From an uncultured Bacilli bacterium (GTDB lineage Bacteria; Bacillota_I; Bacilli_A; RF39; UBA660): a DNA stretch of 10,188 nucleotides. Under the pieces are notes generated by a model. That model ran no database searches. It worked only from the letters and a program-made list of their open reading frames with translations, and was not told the origin of the DNA. Each line of letters starts with the position of its first letter. The first letter of the stretch is position 1. Both the position numbers and the translations under genes were made by a program. Below are positions 1 through 5,566 of this stretch, piece after piece. The stretch covers positions 1-10,188 of the forward strand of contig CAKPPI010000032.1 of the NCBI GenBank assembly GCA_934177545.1, read 5' to 3'.

Positions 1-687
1 CAGTTATATAGTTGTTTAAATACTAGTTGTAATGTAGTTTATAAAATAACTGGATATAGTAATGAAACTACTATGAAAGTACAACCAATAAGTTATAGTT
101 CCAATAGTTTATTATCTGCACAAACAAATACAATAGATTCCCCAATTAAAGCAAAACTAGATAGTTGGTATAAAACAAATATGACAAGTTATACCTCAAA
201 ATTAGCCGATGAAACATTTTGCAATGATAGAAGTGTAACAGGGGGTTCAGGATATTTAACAACTCCAACAACAATATACGGAACATATACTAGATTATAT
301 GATAATAAAACACCAAGTTTAAAATGTAGCCAAGATAATGATAAATTTAAAATGTCTAATGAGAGTGCTAAGTTAGATTATCCTATTGGTCTAATTCAGG
401 TTGATGAAGTAGTAGCTGCTGGGGGAAGAACCTACTATAATGACAAATTTTCCCCAAATAGTAATTATTATTTATATAATGGTCAGTATTATTGGACCAT
501 TTCTCCTGCATACTTTAGTTCAGGTAGTTCAAATGCATTTGCTTGGTCAGTATTATCATCTGGTAGTTTGAATTCATGGAATGATGTATCGACTTTAATG
601 GGAGTACGTCCTGTCATAAATCTAAAACAAGATGTGGTAATTACTAAAGGTGATGGAACATCTTTAAATCCATACAAAGTTGACTAA
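1..687 (+). CDS. C-terminal part of a surface-type protein with a GVRPVINL domain (5' truncated)
   Basis: The reading frame is open from base 1, in frame with the ATG at 73, so the gene begins before the window and only its last 228 codons are present. The ATG at 73 has no good Shine-Dalgarno site and is probably internal. The tail shows aromatic/Ser/Gly-rich text (YYWTISP near residue 164, GVRPVINL at 201-208, GDGTSLNPY close to the end). From memory this pattern closes many predicted extracellular proteins of gut Firmicutes and Mycoplasmatota and resembles DUF6273-like domains; this is family recall, not a search. Several Cys residues (SCLNTSC near the window start, FCND, LKCS) could form disulfides, consistent with export. 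The export signal, if any, lies outside the window. Ligand and role are unknown. A strong hairpin terminator follows the stop directly. Confidence 0.75.
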   Translation, partial: QLYSCLNTSCNVVYKITGYSNETTMKVQPISYSSNSLLSAQTNTIDSPIKAKLDSWYKTNMTSYTSKLADETFCNDRSVTGGSGYLTTPTTIYGTYTRLYDNKTPSLKCSQDNDKFKMSNESAKLDYPIGLIQVDEVVAAGGRTYYNDKFSPNSNYYLYNGQYYWTISPAYFSSGSSNAFAWSVLSSGSLNSWNDVSTLMGVRPVINLKQDVVITKGDGTSLNPYKVD

Positions 688-692
688 ATAAT

Positions 693-720
693 AAAAAATT
701 CAGTGTTTGCTGAATTTTTT
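693..720. terminator. Bidirectional hairpin terminator between convergent genes
   Basis: An 11-bp perfect stem (693-703 with 710-720) and the loop TGTTTG. The A-tract and T-tract arms give a U-run in both directions, so it can end the + gene stopping at 687 and the minus gene stopping at 735. Confidence 0.85.
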
Positions 721-734
721 ACATTAGTATAAAA

Positions 735-1037
735 TCAAACTCCTTTAGAAATATTAATAATTTCGTCTAAACTGTCATCAGTAGCCATTATGTTTTTATG
801 GTATTCATGACACTTTTCACATCTATAGACAATCTTATAAGTATCTTTAAATTTTTCAATACCGATTGGTTTTAAAATACCTCTACAGGTATTAGATCTA
901 TCACCAGGCATTACATCTACATGAATAGAATAAAGACAGTATGGACAATGATCTCTTGTTGTGTATCCTAAAGGAGTAATTTCCTTTCCACAATTAATAC
1001 AAATGAAAGCTTCATCCCTTTTAACAAACTGTTTCAT
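735..1037 (-). CDS. RNHCP-domain zinc-ribbon protein
   Basis: A 100-aa protein of the RNHCP family, named for a conserved motif that here reads RDHCP (residues 28-32). Visible metal-ligand pairs are C13/C16 (CINC), C31/C34 (CPYC) and C73/C76 (CEKC), plus C51 and H80, suggesting one or two zinc ribbons. PLGY before the RDHCPYCLYS block and VMPGDR after it are typical of the family. The role is not established; nucleic-acid binding is only an inference from the zinc-ribbon form. The start ATG at 1037 has a strong AGGTGGTGA site. The stop is TGA; reading it as Trp would carry the frame into the terminator, so TGA is a stop here. It is a single gene, convergent with the gene before it and divergent from scpA. 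Confidence 0.88.
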   Translation of the reverse strand: MKQFVKRDEAFICINCGKEITPLGYTTRDHCPYCLYSIHVDVMPGDRSNTCRGILKPIGIEKFKDTYKIVYRCEKCHEYHKNIMATDDSLDEIINISKGV

Positions 1038-1052
1038 AAAATCACCACCTAA

Positions 1053-1061
1053 AGTATAACA
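1053..1061 (-). promoter_or_regulatory. Extended -10 promoter of the RNHCP gene
   Basis: The minus strand reads TGTTATACT, an extended -10 (TG-n-TATACT, hexamer 1058-1053), just upstream of the AGGTGGTGA ribosome site. No good -35 is seen 17-18 bases upstream, which fits an extended -10 promoter. Confidence 0.55.
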
Positions 1062-1066
1062 ATAAT

Positions 1067-1095
1067 TTGAAAATAATGCTATTATTTGTTATAAT
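1067..1095 (+). promoter_or_regulatory. scpAB promoter
   Basis: -35 TTGAAA (1067-1072), a 17-base spacer, and -10 TATAAT (1090-1095) with the TG extension at 1087-1088. The expected transcript start near 1102 leaves a leader of only about 15 bases before the scpA ATG. It faces away from the RNHCP promoter, so the two genes are driven from one 79-bp gap. Confidence 0.85.
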
Positions 1096-1116
1096 TTCAA
1101 GTGAAAGGTTGATAGT

Positions 1117-1818
1117 ATGGAGTTTAGAGTAGATGGATTTGAAGGACCACTTGATTTGCTTCTTCATCTTATAAAAGAAAATAAAATGGATATCTTTGAT
1201 ATTGAGATAAACTTAATAACAGAACAATATCTTAAATATATTAATAATATGGAAAAAGTTAATTTGGAAATATCAGAGTATTTAGTTTTAGCTAGTGAAT
1301 TAATAGAAATAAAAGCTAAGATGTTACTACCTAAAAAGAAACAAGAGATGGAGAAAGAAGAGGAAGATCCAAGAGAAGAATTAGTTAATAAATTATTAGA
1401 GTATCAAGCCTATAAAGAGATAAGTAAAGATTTAAAAGAAAAAGAAGAGTTAAGAAGTGAAATATATACTAAAGCTCCTGAAAAATATAGTAATTATCAA
1501 GAAGAAGAAACTACTTTTGAAGGTGGTTCTGTTGATTTACTAATAGATGCTTTTAAAAAATTCTTAATTAGAAAAGAAGAAGAAAAACCACTTAATACTA
1601 AGGTTACTAAAAAAGGTATATCAGTATCTAGTAGAAGACATGAAATAAAGAATCTTTTAAAAGAAAAAGGTAAAGTATCATTTTATCAAATGTTTTCTAT
1701 TAGAAGTAGGGAATATATAGTAGTTACTTTTCTAGCTATTTTAGAAATGGCTAAGAATAAAGAGTTAATTATTCATCAAGAGGGAATTTATGATGAGATA
1801 ATTTGTGAGGGGGTATAA
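1117..1818 (+). CDS. scpA: Segregation and condensation protein A (kleisin of the SMC-ScpAB complex)
   Basis: A 233-aa ScpA kleisin. With ScpB and SMC it forms the bacterial condensin that compacts and separates replicated chromosomes; its N-terminal helices bind the SMC neck and its C-terminal winged helix the SMC head (family knowledge). The diagnostic motif GFEGPLDLLLHLI is at residues 8-20, followed by the helical stretch with EYLVLASELIEIKAKMLLP. A charged linker (about residues 85-125) leads to the C-terminal winged helix with FLAILEMAKNKEL. Length is near the family norm. The start ATG at 1117 has a modest AAAGGTTG site, but the motif spacing from it is right. The gene is the first of a two-gene operon; its stop lies 1 base before the scpB ATG and its last codons hold the scpB ribosome site, suggesting coupled translation. 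Confidence 0.97.
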   Translation: MEFRVDGFEGPLDLLLHLIKENKMDIFDIEINLITEQYLKYINNMEKVNLEISEYLVLASELIEIKAKMLLPKKKQEMEKEEEDPREELVNKLLEYQAYKEISKDLKEKEELRSEIYTKAPEKYSNYQEEETTFEGGSVDLLIDAFKKFLIRKEEEKPLNTKVTKKGISVSSRRHEIKNLLKEKGKVSFYQMFSIRSREYIVVTFLAILEMAKNKELIIHQEGIYDEIICEGV

Positions 1819-1819
1819 A

Positions 1820-2386
1820 ATGGAAGCGGTACTTGAAGGATTATTATTTGTAGTAGGAGATGATGGATTATCTCTTGAACAAATAAAAGATATACTAGAA
1901 ATAGATTTTGAAGAGATTAAAGCATTAATAGCTACTTTACAAGAGGAGTACTCTAAAGATAATAGGGGAATAAAAATAGAATTTTTAGGTAATAAACTTA
2001 AGCTTACTACTAAAAAAGAACATCATTTGTATTATCAAAAACTACTTGAAAATAAAGAAACTCACTCACTTAGTCAAGCAGCTTTAGAAACTCTTGCTAT
2101 TGTTGCATATAATCAACCATTAACAAGAATTCAAATAGATCAGTTAAGGGGCATTGCTAGTGCACAAATGGTTAGAAAACTAGTAGCAAAAGGATTTATA
2201 AAAGAATCTGGAAGAAGTAGTTTACCGGGTAGACCAATTCTTTATGAAACAACAAGTGATTTCTTAGACTATTTTGGACTTGCTAGTATTGAAGAACTGC
2301 CCGACATGAGAGATTTCTTAAGTAGCGAGGCAAAAGATGAAGAAGTAGATTTATATGAATCTAAATATAAAGAAGTAGATGACTAA
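1820..2386 (+). CDS. scpB: Segregation and condensation protein B
   Basis: A 188-aa ScpB, the winged-helix dimer that binds the ScpA linker in the SMC condensin. Two winged-helix domains are visible: the first at about residues 1-75 (LEGLLFVVGDDGLSL at the start), the second with the signature ETLAIVAYNQP (90-100), RGI, PGRPILY (136-142) and FLDYFGL (148-154), then SIEELP. I chose the ATG at 1820 rather than the in-frame GTG at 1805, because GTG 1805 overlaps the ribosome site GAGGGGG (1807-1813) that serves the ATG, and the residues it would add do not belong to the family. The stop codon is embedded in the terminator hairpin. Length is typical. Confidence 0.96.
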   Translation: MEAVLEGLLFVVGDDGLSLEQIKDILEIDFEEIKALIATLQEEYSKDNRGIKIEFLGNKLKLTTKKEHHLYYQKLLENKETHSLSQAALETLAIVAYNQPLTRIQIDQLRGIASAQMVRKLVAKGFIKESGRSSLPGRPILYETTSDFLDYFGLASIEELPDMRDFLSSEAKDEEVDLYESKYKEVDD

Positions 2387-2418
2387 AAAAATGTAACAAA
2401 GGTGTGTTACATTTTTTT
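2385..2418. terminator. Bidirectional terminator containing the stop codons of both convergent genes
   Basis: A 14-bp perfect stem (2385-2398 with 2405-2418) and loop AAGGTG, with an A-tract on one side and a T-tract on the other. The scpB stop (2384-2386) overlaps the left edge and the stop of the minus-strand gene (2407-2409) sits inside the right arm, so one hairpin serves both transcripts with almost no spare sequence. Confidence 0.9.
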
Positions 2419-2991
2419 GACTTTTTGAAAACTTTTTTCTTGATCTCTTAAAGCTTTAACTATATTTTTCTCTTCTTTAGTTAAACAAAACTTTTCTATA
2501 AAACCATTTTCTGCTATTGAGTTATATTGTTCAGTAATATCTAATTTAGGATATCTAGTTGGTAGTTCATATTTTAATTTGTATTTTTCTACTAGTCCAT
2601 TATAAAAGGCAGTTTTACAAATGATTTTTTCATTAACATTAATTAATCCTAAATACTTTAGTGCATTGTTGGATTCTGCTGCAGATAAATGTTCTTTTGG
2701 TATTGCGTCTATATACATAGTTTCCACCGCTTGAATATTTAAATCTGGTTTTAAAATACAATATGTTTCTCCATCTTTATTACTAGAGGTAAAATAAATT
2801 TCATTATCAAGCCACATTGTTCTATATAGATTATAACTTTTACTATTATTTTCTTCTAGTATATTTTCAATAGCTTGATGAAACTTTTTTAAGTCATCTA
2901 ATAAAGCCATTTTTTGTTCTTTATTACTATATTTATATAGATATAATAATCCTAGAGAGTAGGCATCTTCGTTAAACATTCTTCTTGTCAT
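2407..2991 (-). CDS. Unknown 194-aa protein, second gene of the kinase-like operon
   Basis: I do not recognise this protein. It is soluble-looking (no signal peptide or membrane segment), mixed alpha/beta, with a helical N-terminus (AYSLGLLYLYKYSN), a central part rich in aromatic strands (NEIYFTSSNKDGETYCILKP) and a charged helical C-terminus ending KVKKM. The ATG at 2991 has the site AAAGGAAA, which lies within the last codons of the upstream gene, and the two genes are separated by only 2 bases, so they are surely cotranscribed and probably translationally coupled. The association suggests a shared role with the kinase-like protein, for example as substrate or regulator; that is inference only. 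It ends in the shared hairpin with scpB. Confidence 0.8.
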   Translation of the reverse strand: MTRRMFNEDAYSLGLLYLYKYSNKEQKMALLDDLKKFHQAIENILEENNSKSYNLYRTMWLDNEIYFTSSNKDGETYCILKPDLNIQAVETMYIDAIPKEHLSAAESNNALKYLGLINVNEKIICKTAFYNGLVEKYKLKYELPTRYPKLDITEQYNSIAENGFIEKFCLTKEEKNIVKALRDQEKSFQKVKKM

Positions 2992-2993
2992 AG

Positions 2994-3734
2994 TTAATTT
3001 CCTTTGCTCTTTGTAGTTTTATTAAAAAGGTCTATTGGTCTTTTTACATATTTTAACTTTTTAGCTACTTCATTGCTAATGCTTGTTTCTTCAGTCACTT
3101 TGAAGTCAAGTATTTCCATATCAATACCATTATTAAATGTCTGATAATCGACTTCACCTGGTTCTGAATTTAGCATAATACTTCTAAGTAACTCTAATAA
3201 TCTTCTCTTATTTATGAGTGTTCTAAAGTCTTTACTTGTATTTTTATTAAACATATAAAATAAATCAGGATCTATTATTACAATTCCATTTCTATTAATT
3301 ATGGTATTTCTTTTTTTTACATCTTCAGTACATATTCTATAATCAGAAAAAGTTTCAAATAAGTTTTCTAGATTTTCTATATTTTCTAATAAATAGTCCT
3401 TTTGTTCAAACATTACATTTACTAAATTGTTTCCTGGATAATATTTTGCTGTGTAAGCATCTACTATAAATGGTTTGTTTTTTATTCTGTTTTTAAATAA
3501 TTCTATTCGATTACAATCACTATAAATATCAAACAATTCTATAAAGTTTGGATTATCAATATCTTTAAGTATATCAAACATTTCTTCACTTAATCGCCAA
3601 TTTAATGTTGTTTTTGATGAATATTCTTTAAATACTTTCTCTTTATCGTAGAAGACTTGTGCACATCCACCACTACTTAGATATTCCATATTATTTAATT
3701 TTATTTCTTGATATTTTCTATTATAGTATGCCAT
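2994..3734 (-). CDS. Small protein-kinase-fold protein
   Basis: A 246-aa protein with the landmarks of a compact eukaryotic-like kinase fold: a glycine-rich loop (YLSSGGCAQVF, residues 18-28) followed by VFKEY with the likely ATP-binding Lys36; NPNFIELFDIY like the kinase HPNIV region; a catalytic loop TEDVKKRN with D138, K140 and N143 in the canonical D-x-K-x-x-N spacing; and IIDPDLF with D155 at the place of the DFG Asp. The His of HRD is replaced and DFG reads DPD, so activity is likely but not certain; small-molecule phosphotransferase is an alternative. The start is ATG 3734: the longer frame from TTG 3794 would begin inside the promoter's -35 box, upstream of the transcript start. The ribosome site is a G6 run about 12 bases upstream. 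First gene of the operon with the 194-aa protein. Confidence 0.78.
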   Translation of the reverse strand: MAYYNRKYQEIKLNNMEYLSSGGCAQVFYDKEKVFKEYSSKTTLNWRLSEEMFDILKDIDNPNFIELFDIYSDCNRIELFKNRIKNKPFIVDAYTAKYYPGNNLVNVMFEQKDYLLENIENLENLFETFSDYRICTEDVKKRNTIINRNGIVIIDPDLFYMFNKNTSKDFRTLINKRRLLELLRSIMLNSEPGEVDYQTFNNGIDMEILDFKVTEETSISNEVAKKLKYVKRPIDLFNKTTKSKGN

Positions 3735-3765
3735 AATTTTAATTTTCCCCCCACAAGTTAATAAT

Positions 3766-3794
3766 ATTATAGCTAAAAAGGAAAATTTTATCAA
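3766..3794 (-). promoter_or_regulatory. Promoter of the kinase-like operon
   Basis: The minus strand shows -35 TTGATA (3794-3789), a 17-base spacer and -10 TATAAT (3771-3766). Transcription should start near 3759, just before the G6 ribosome site and ATG 3734. Confidence 0.82.
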
Positions 3795-3808
3795 TACGTA
3801 AAAATTTA

Positions 3809-3817
3809 TGCTATAAT
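3809..3817 (+). promoter_or_regulatory. Extended -10 promoter of the 3844 gene
   Basis: TGCTATAAT (3809-3817) is an extended -10. The position of its -35 (3789-3794) falls exactly on the -35 box of the divergent kinase-operon promoter, so the two promoters overlap back to back and may compete. Confidence 0.72.
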
Positions 3818-3843
3818 TGTTATTACAAACGGGAGGTTTTGGT

Positions 3844-4431
3844 ATGACAATTATAGAAGCAACAAAATTTTATGAGCAAGATTCAAAAAAATATAATGTA
3901 TTTGAAAATAAGGAATTATTATCTTGGTTAAAGAGAACAGTAAAAAATGGATATCACCCTTTTATTGATATGGAAGATTTACAGGAACTTATAAATAATA
4001 TTACATTATGGTATGAGATTAAATATCCAGAACGTGAAATGGAGTATTATGAGGGAATAAGATACTTTGATTTTGAAGATGTAAAATCACTAGCAAAGGT
4101 AATGAGTATAAAGCAATTGATGTATAGACTACCATGTGAGCAATTATACTTGCTGGAATGTGATTATCGTTCTACTGGTCAAGGATTTAGAAATGTATAT
4201 AATGATAAGAATGAAATAGTAGCAGAAAAGCCAATACTATTTATGAGTATATATAGAAAAAATGTTGAAGATAATCAATTTTTGATGAGTAGTAAATTAC
4301 CTGATTTTTTATTACATGCTGATACTGATAGTGGAAAGGTTCAAATTGATTATAATTTAAAAGATTACGTTGATACTGATAATATTACACTCGATGAATT
4401 ATTAAATTTATTTAAAGAAAAGTATAGTTAA
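3844..4431 (+). CDS. Unknown 195-aa protein, possibly the N-terminal part of a gene split by a stop
   Basis: Not recognised with confidence. The protein is acidic, soluble and mixed alpha/beta, with an N-terminal helical part (MTIIEATKFYEQDSKKY, DLQELINNITLWYEIKYP) and a central strand-rich part (EQLYLLECDYRS, PILFMSIYRK), ending in a helix before the stop. I start at ATG 3844 because a strong GGGAGGT site (3831-3837) lies 6 bases upstream; the in-frame TTG 3817 overlaps the -10 box and cannot be used. No signal peptide or membrane helix is seen. The frame continues open after the TAA through 4743, so the native product may have been about 299 residues. It is divergent from the kinase-like operon and shares its promoter gap, which hints at a functional link but does not prove one. 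Confidence 0.8.
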   Translation: MTIIEATKFYEQDSKKYNVFENKELLSWLKRTVKNGYHPFIDMEDLQELINNITLWYEIKYPEREMEYYEGIRYFDFEDVKSLAKVMSIKQLMYRLPCEQLYLLECDYRSTGQGFRNVYNDKNEIVAEKPILFMSIYRKNVEDNQFLMSSKLPDFLLHADTDSGKVQIDYNLKDYVDTDNITLDELLNLFKEKYS

Positions 4432-4743
4432 GAATTTAGTTTTACTGAACTTGAAAAGTGTGTGTATGATCATAATTGTGATGTTGAGTTAAGAAATAAA
4501 GTATTACAGTTAGTAGCGTTAAAAATATTATATTCTCATAATACTATTCCAGAAAGAGGCTATGAAAGAGCTAAAAGATTTATAAATGAATTTAATAAAA
4601 AGATGAATTTAAATATTTCTACTAAAGAGATAGATAGTGCAATTAATAAAGATTATACTAATACGGAAAAAGTGGATACTGTTAAAGAAAATAATCCTTT
4701 GAAAAAAGCAAAGGTATTAGTAAAATCATTATTAAAAAAATAA
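4432..4743 (+). pseudogene. Open segment downstream of the 3844 gene: detached C-terminus or small separate gene
   Basis: This segment is in the same frame as the 3844 gene, begins right after its TAA and stays open for 103 codons to a TAA at 4741-4743. No ATG lies in its first 50 codons; the only early start is GTG 4462, with a poor GAAAAG upstream. Read from 4462 it gives a 93-residue protein with a helical core (VLQLVALKILYSHN), a charged helix (ERAKRFINEFNKKMNL) and a Lys-rich tail (KKAKVLVKSLLKK). Codon use looks coding. I favour the C-terminal part of the preceding gene separated by one nonsense change; a weakly started small gene (4462-4743) is the alternative, and stop readthrough a remote one. 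Its terminator follows at 4757. Confidence 0.5.
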
Positions 4744-4756
4744 TTTATATATATAA

Positions 4757-4788
4757 AACTCGAACTGTGATAGTTCGAGTTTTTTGCT
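4757..4788. terminator. Bidirectional terminator between the 3844-4743 region and tRNA-Leu
   Basis: A 9-bp stem, AACTCGAAC with GTTCGAGTT, around a short loop (TGTGATA), followed by six T on the + strand. The other strand ends in TTTTAT, so it can also stop the tRNA-Leu transcript, whose CCA lies at 4793-4795. Confidence 0.85.
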
Positions 4789-4792
4789 AATT

Positions 4793-4880
4793 TGGTGCAC
4801 ATGAAGGGAATCGAACCCATACGAAGAATTACTTCTGCAGATTTTGAGTCTGCCGCGTCTACCAATTTCGCCACATGTGC
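4793..4880 (-). tRNA. tRNA-Leu (anticodon CAA, reads UUG)
   Basis: An 88-nt class II tRNA on the minus strand. The acceptor stem GCACATG pairs with CATGTGC, discriminator A, and the CCA end is encoded. The anticodon stem GCAGA/TCTGC encloses the 7-base loop CTCAAAA, giving anticodon CAA. A long variable arm (GAAG/CTTC) is typical of tRNA-Leu. The D arm carries the AATTGGTAGACG block and the T loop reads TTCGATT; the T stem has one apparent T-T mismatch at its second pair. An extended -10 lies just upstream, giving a very short 5' leader for RNase P. Confidence 0.96.
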
Positions 4881-4888
4881 ATGAATAG

Positions 4889-4897
4889 ATTATAACA
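4889..4897 (-). promoter_or_regulatory. Extended -10 promoter of tRNA-Leu
   Basis: The minus strand reads TGTTATAAT ending at 4889, with no convincing -35. The transcript start would fall about 2 bases before the mature tRNA 5' end at 4880. Confidence 0.6.
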
Positions 4898-4937
4898 TAA
4901 TATTATGAAAAAAATAAAGCATTTTAAGAAAAAAGTC

Positions 4938-4966
4938 TTGACATTTATTCAATTAGTGAATAAAAT
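4938..4966 (+). promoter_or_regulatory. Promoter of the tetR-yhgE/pip operon
   Basis: A consensus -35 TTGACA (4938-4943), exact 17-base spacing, and -10 TAAAAT (4961-4966). This is the strongest promoter in the window by consensus, as expected for one held down by a repressor. The expected start is near 4973, giving a leader of about 40 bases. Confidence 0.88.
4944..4964. promoter_or_regulatory. Probable TetR operator inside the promoter
   Basis: A perfect inverted repeat: TTTATTCA (4944-4951), 5-base spacer ATTAG, TGAATAAA (4957-4964). It fills the region between the -35 and -10 boxes, where a bound TetR dimer would block RNA polymerase. The ATTCA/TGAAT half sites are common in TetR-family operators. 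Autorepression by the first gene of the operon is the natural inference. Confidence 0.78.
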
Positions 4967-5013
4967 ATACTGGTATACCGAATTGGTATATTGGTGTATC
5001 GAGGTGAAATAAG

Positions 5014-5565
5014 ATGAAAAAGGATGATATAGTAAATGCTGCTAGAAGTTTATTTACCGACTATGGATATAAAAAAGTATCGATGGAAGAGATAGCTTCT
5101 AAAGCAGGTGTTACTAAAAAAACAATTTATAATTATTTTCATGATAAAGAAGAATTGTTTGAGTACTTTATTAAAGAAGAATTGGAGAAAATGACAGAAG
5201 TTTTTGAAGAAAACTTAAAAGAAAAGAAATCTTTTTCAGAAAGAATAACAAAGGGATTAAAAGAAATATTAATCTTTAGAAAGAATAGTGACTTCATTAG
5301 AACCATTATGAAAGATATTAGTGGTAATACAAACTTCATAAGTCAATATGATGAAGCGGTAATAAACTATTTGGAAGAAAAGATTAATATAGCTATTTCT
5401 AAGAAAGAAATAAAAAAATGTGATAGTCATTTAGCGGCATTCATTATTTATAAAGTATGTTTTTCTATATTCTTTGAATATGATGAAAAGTTAGATGAAG
5501 ATAGGGTAGTTAAAGAAGTAACTGCTATCTTAAAAGATGGCTTATTTATAGAGGGGGAAAAATAA
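5014..5565 (+). CDS. TetR/AcrR-family transcriptional regulator
   Basis: A 183-aa TetR-family repressor. The N-terminal DNA-binding domain (residues 4-50) is textbook: AARSLFTDYGYKKVSMEEIASK, here spanning 9-30, then AGVTKKTIYNYF (31-42) and HDKEELF, with the helix-turn-helix at about 25-44. The C-terminal half is all helical and should form the dimer and ligand pocket; the ligand is unknown. The ATG at 5014 has the site GAGGTGA. The stop is 1 base before the next ATG, so it is cotranscribed with the YhgE/Pip membrane protein, an arrangement also known in Bacillus (yhgD-yhgE). The inverted repeat in its promoter suggests it represses its own operon, probably responding to envelope stress or a membrane-active compound (inference). 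Confidence 0.94.
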   Translation: MKKDDIVNAARSLFTDYGYKKVSMEEIASKAGVTKKTIYNYFHDKEELFEYFIKEELEKMTEVFEENLKEKKSFSERITKGLKEILIFRKNSDFIRTIMKDISGNTNFISQYDEAVINYLEEKINIAISKKEIKKCDSHLAAFIIYKVCFSIFFEYDEKLDEDRVVKEVTAILKDGLFIEGEK

Positions 5566-5566
5566 A

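Noticed and set aside
489..677. Minus-strand frame of 62 codons
   Set aside because: It lies wholly inside the coding part of the first gene, with no ribosome site and no recognisable protein.
3735..3794. N-terminal extension of the kinase-like protein from TTG 3794, which would look like a signal peptide
   Set aside because: The TTG is the -35 box of the operon's promoter and the extension lies mostly upstream of the expected transcript start; its hydrophobic text comes from promoter DNA.
3817..3843. N-terminal extension of the 195-aa protein from TTG 3817
   Set aside because: It overlaps the -10 box and encodes the ribosome site GGGAGGT; ATG 3844 is well placed.
4653..4874. Minus-strand frame of 73 codons beginning MAKLVDAADSKSA
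   Set aside because: This is the well-known false translation of a tRNA-Leu gene; it continues through the terminator into the opposite strand of another gene.
5139..5339. Minus-strand frame of 66 codons
   Set aside because: A shadow of the TetR gene with composition driven by its reverse complement.
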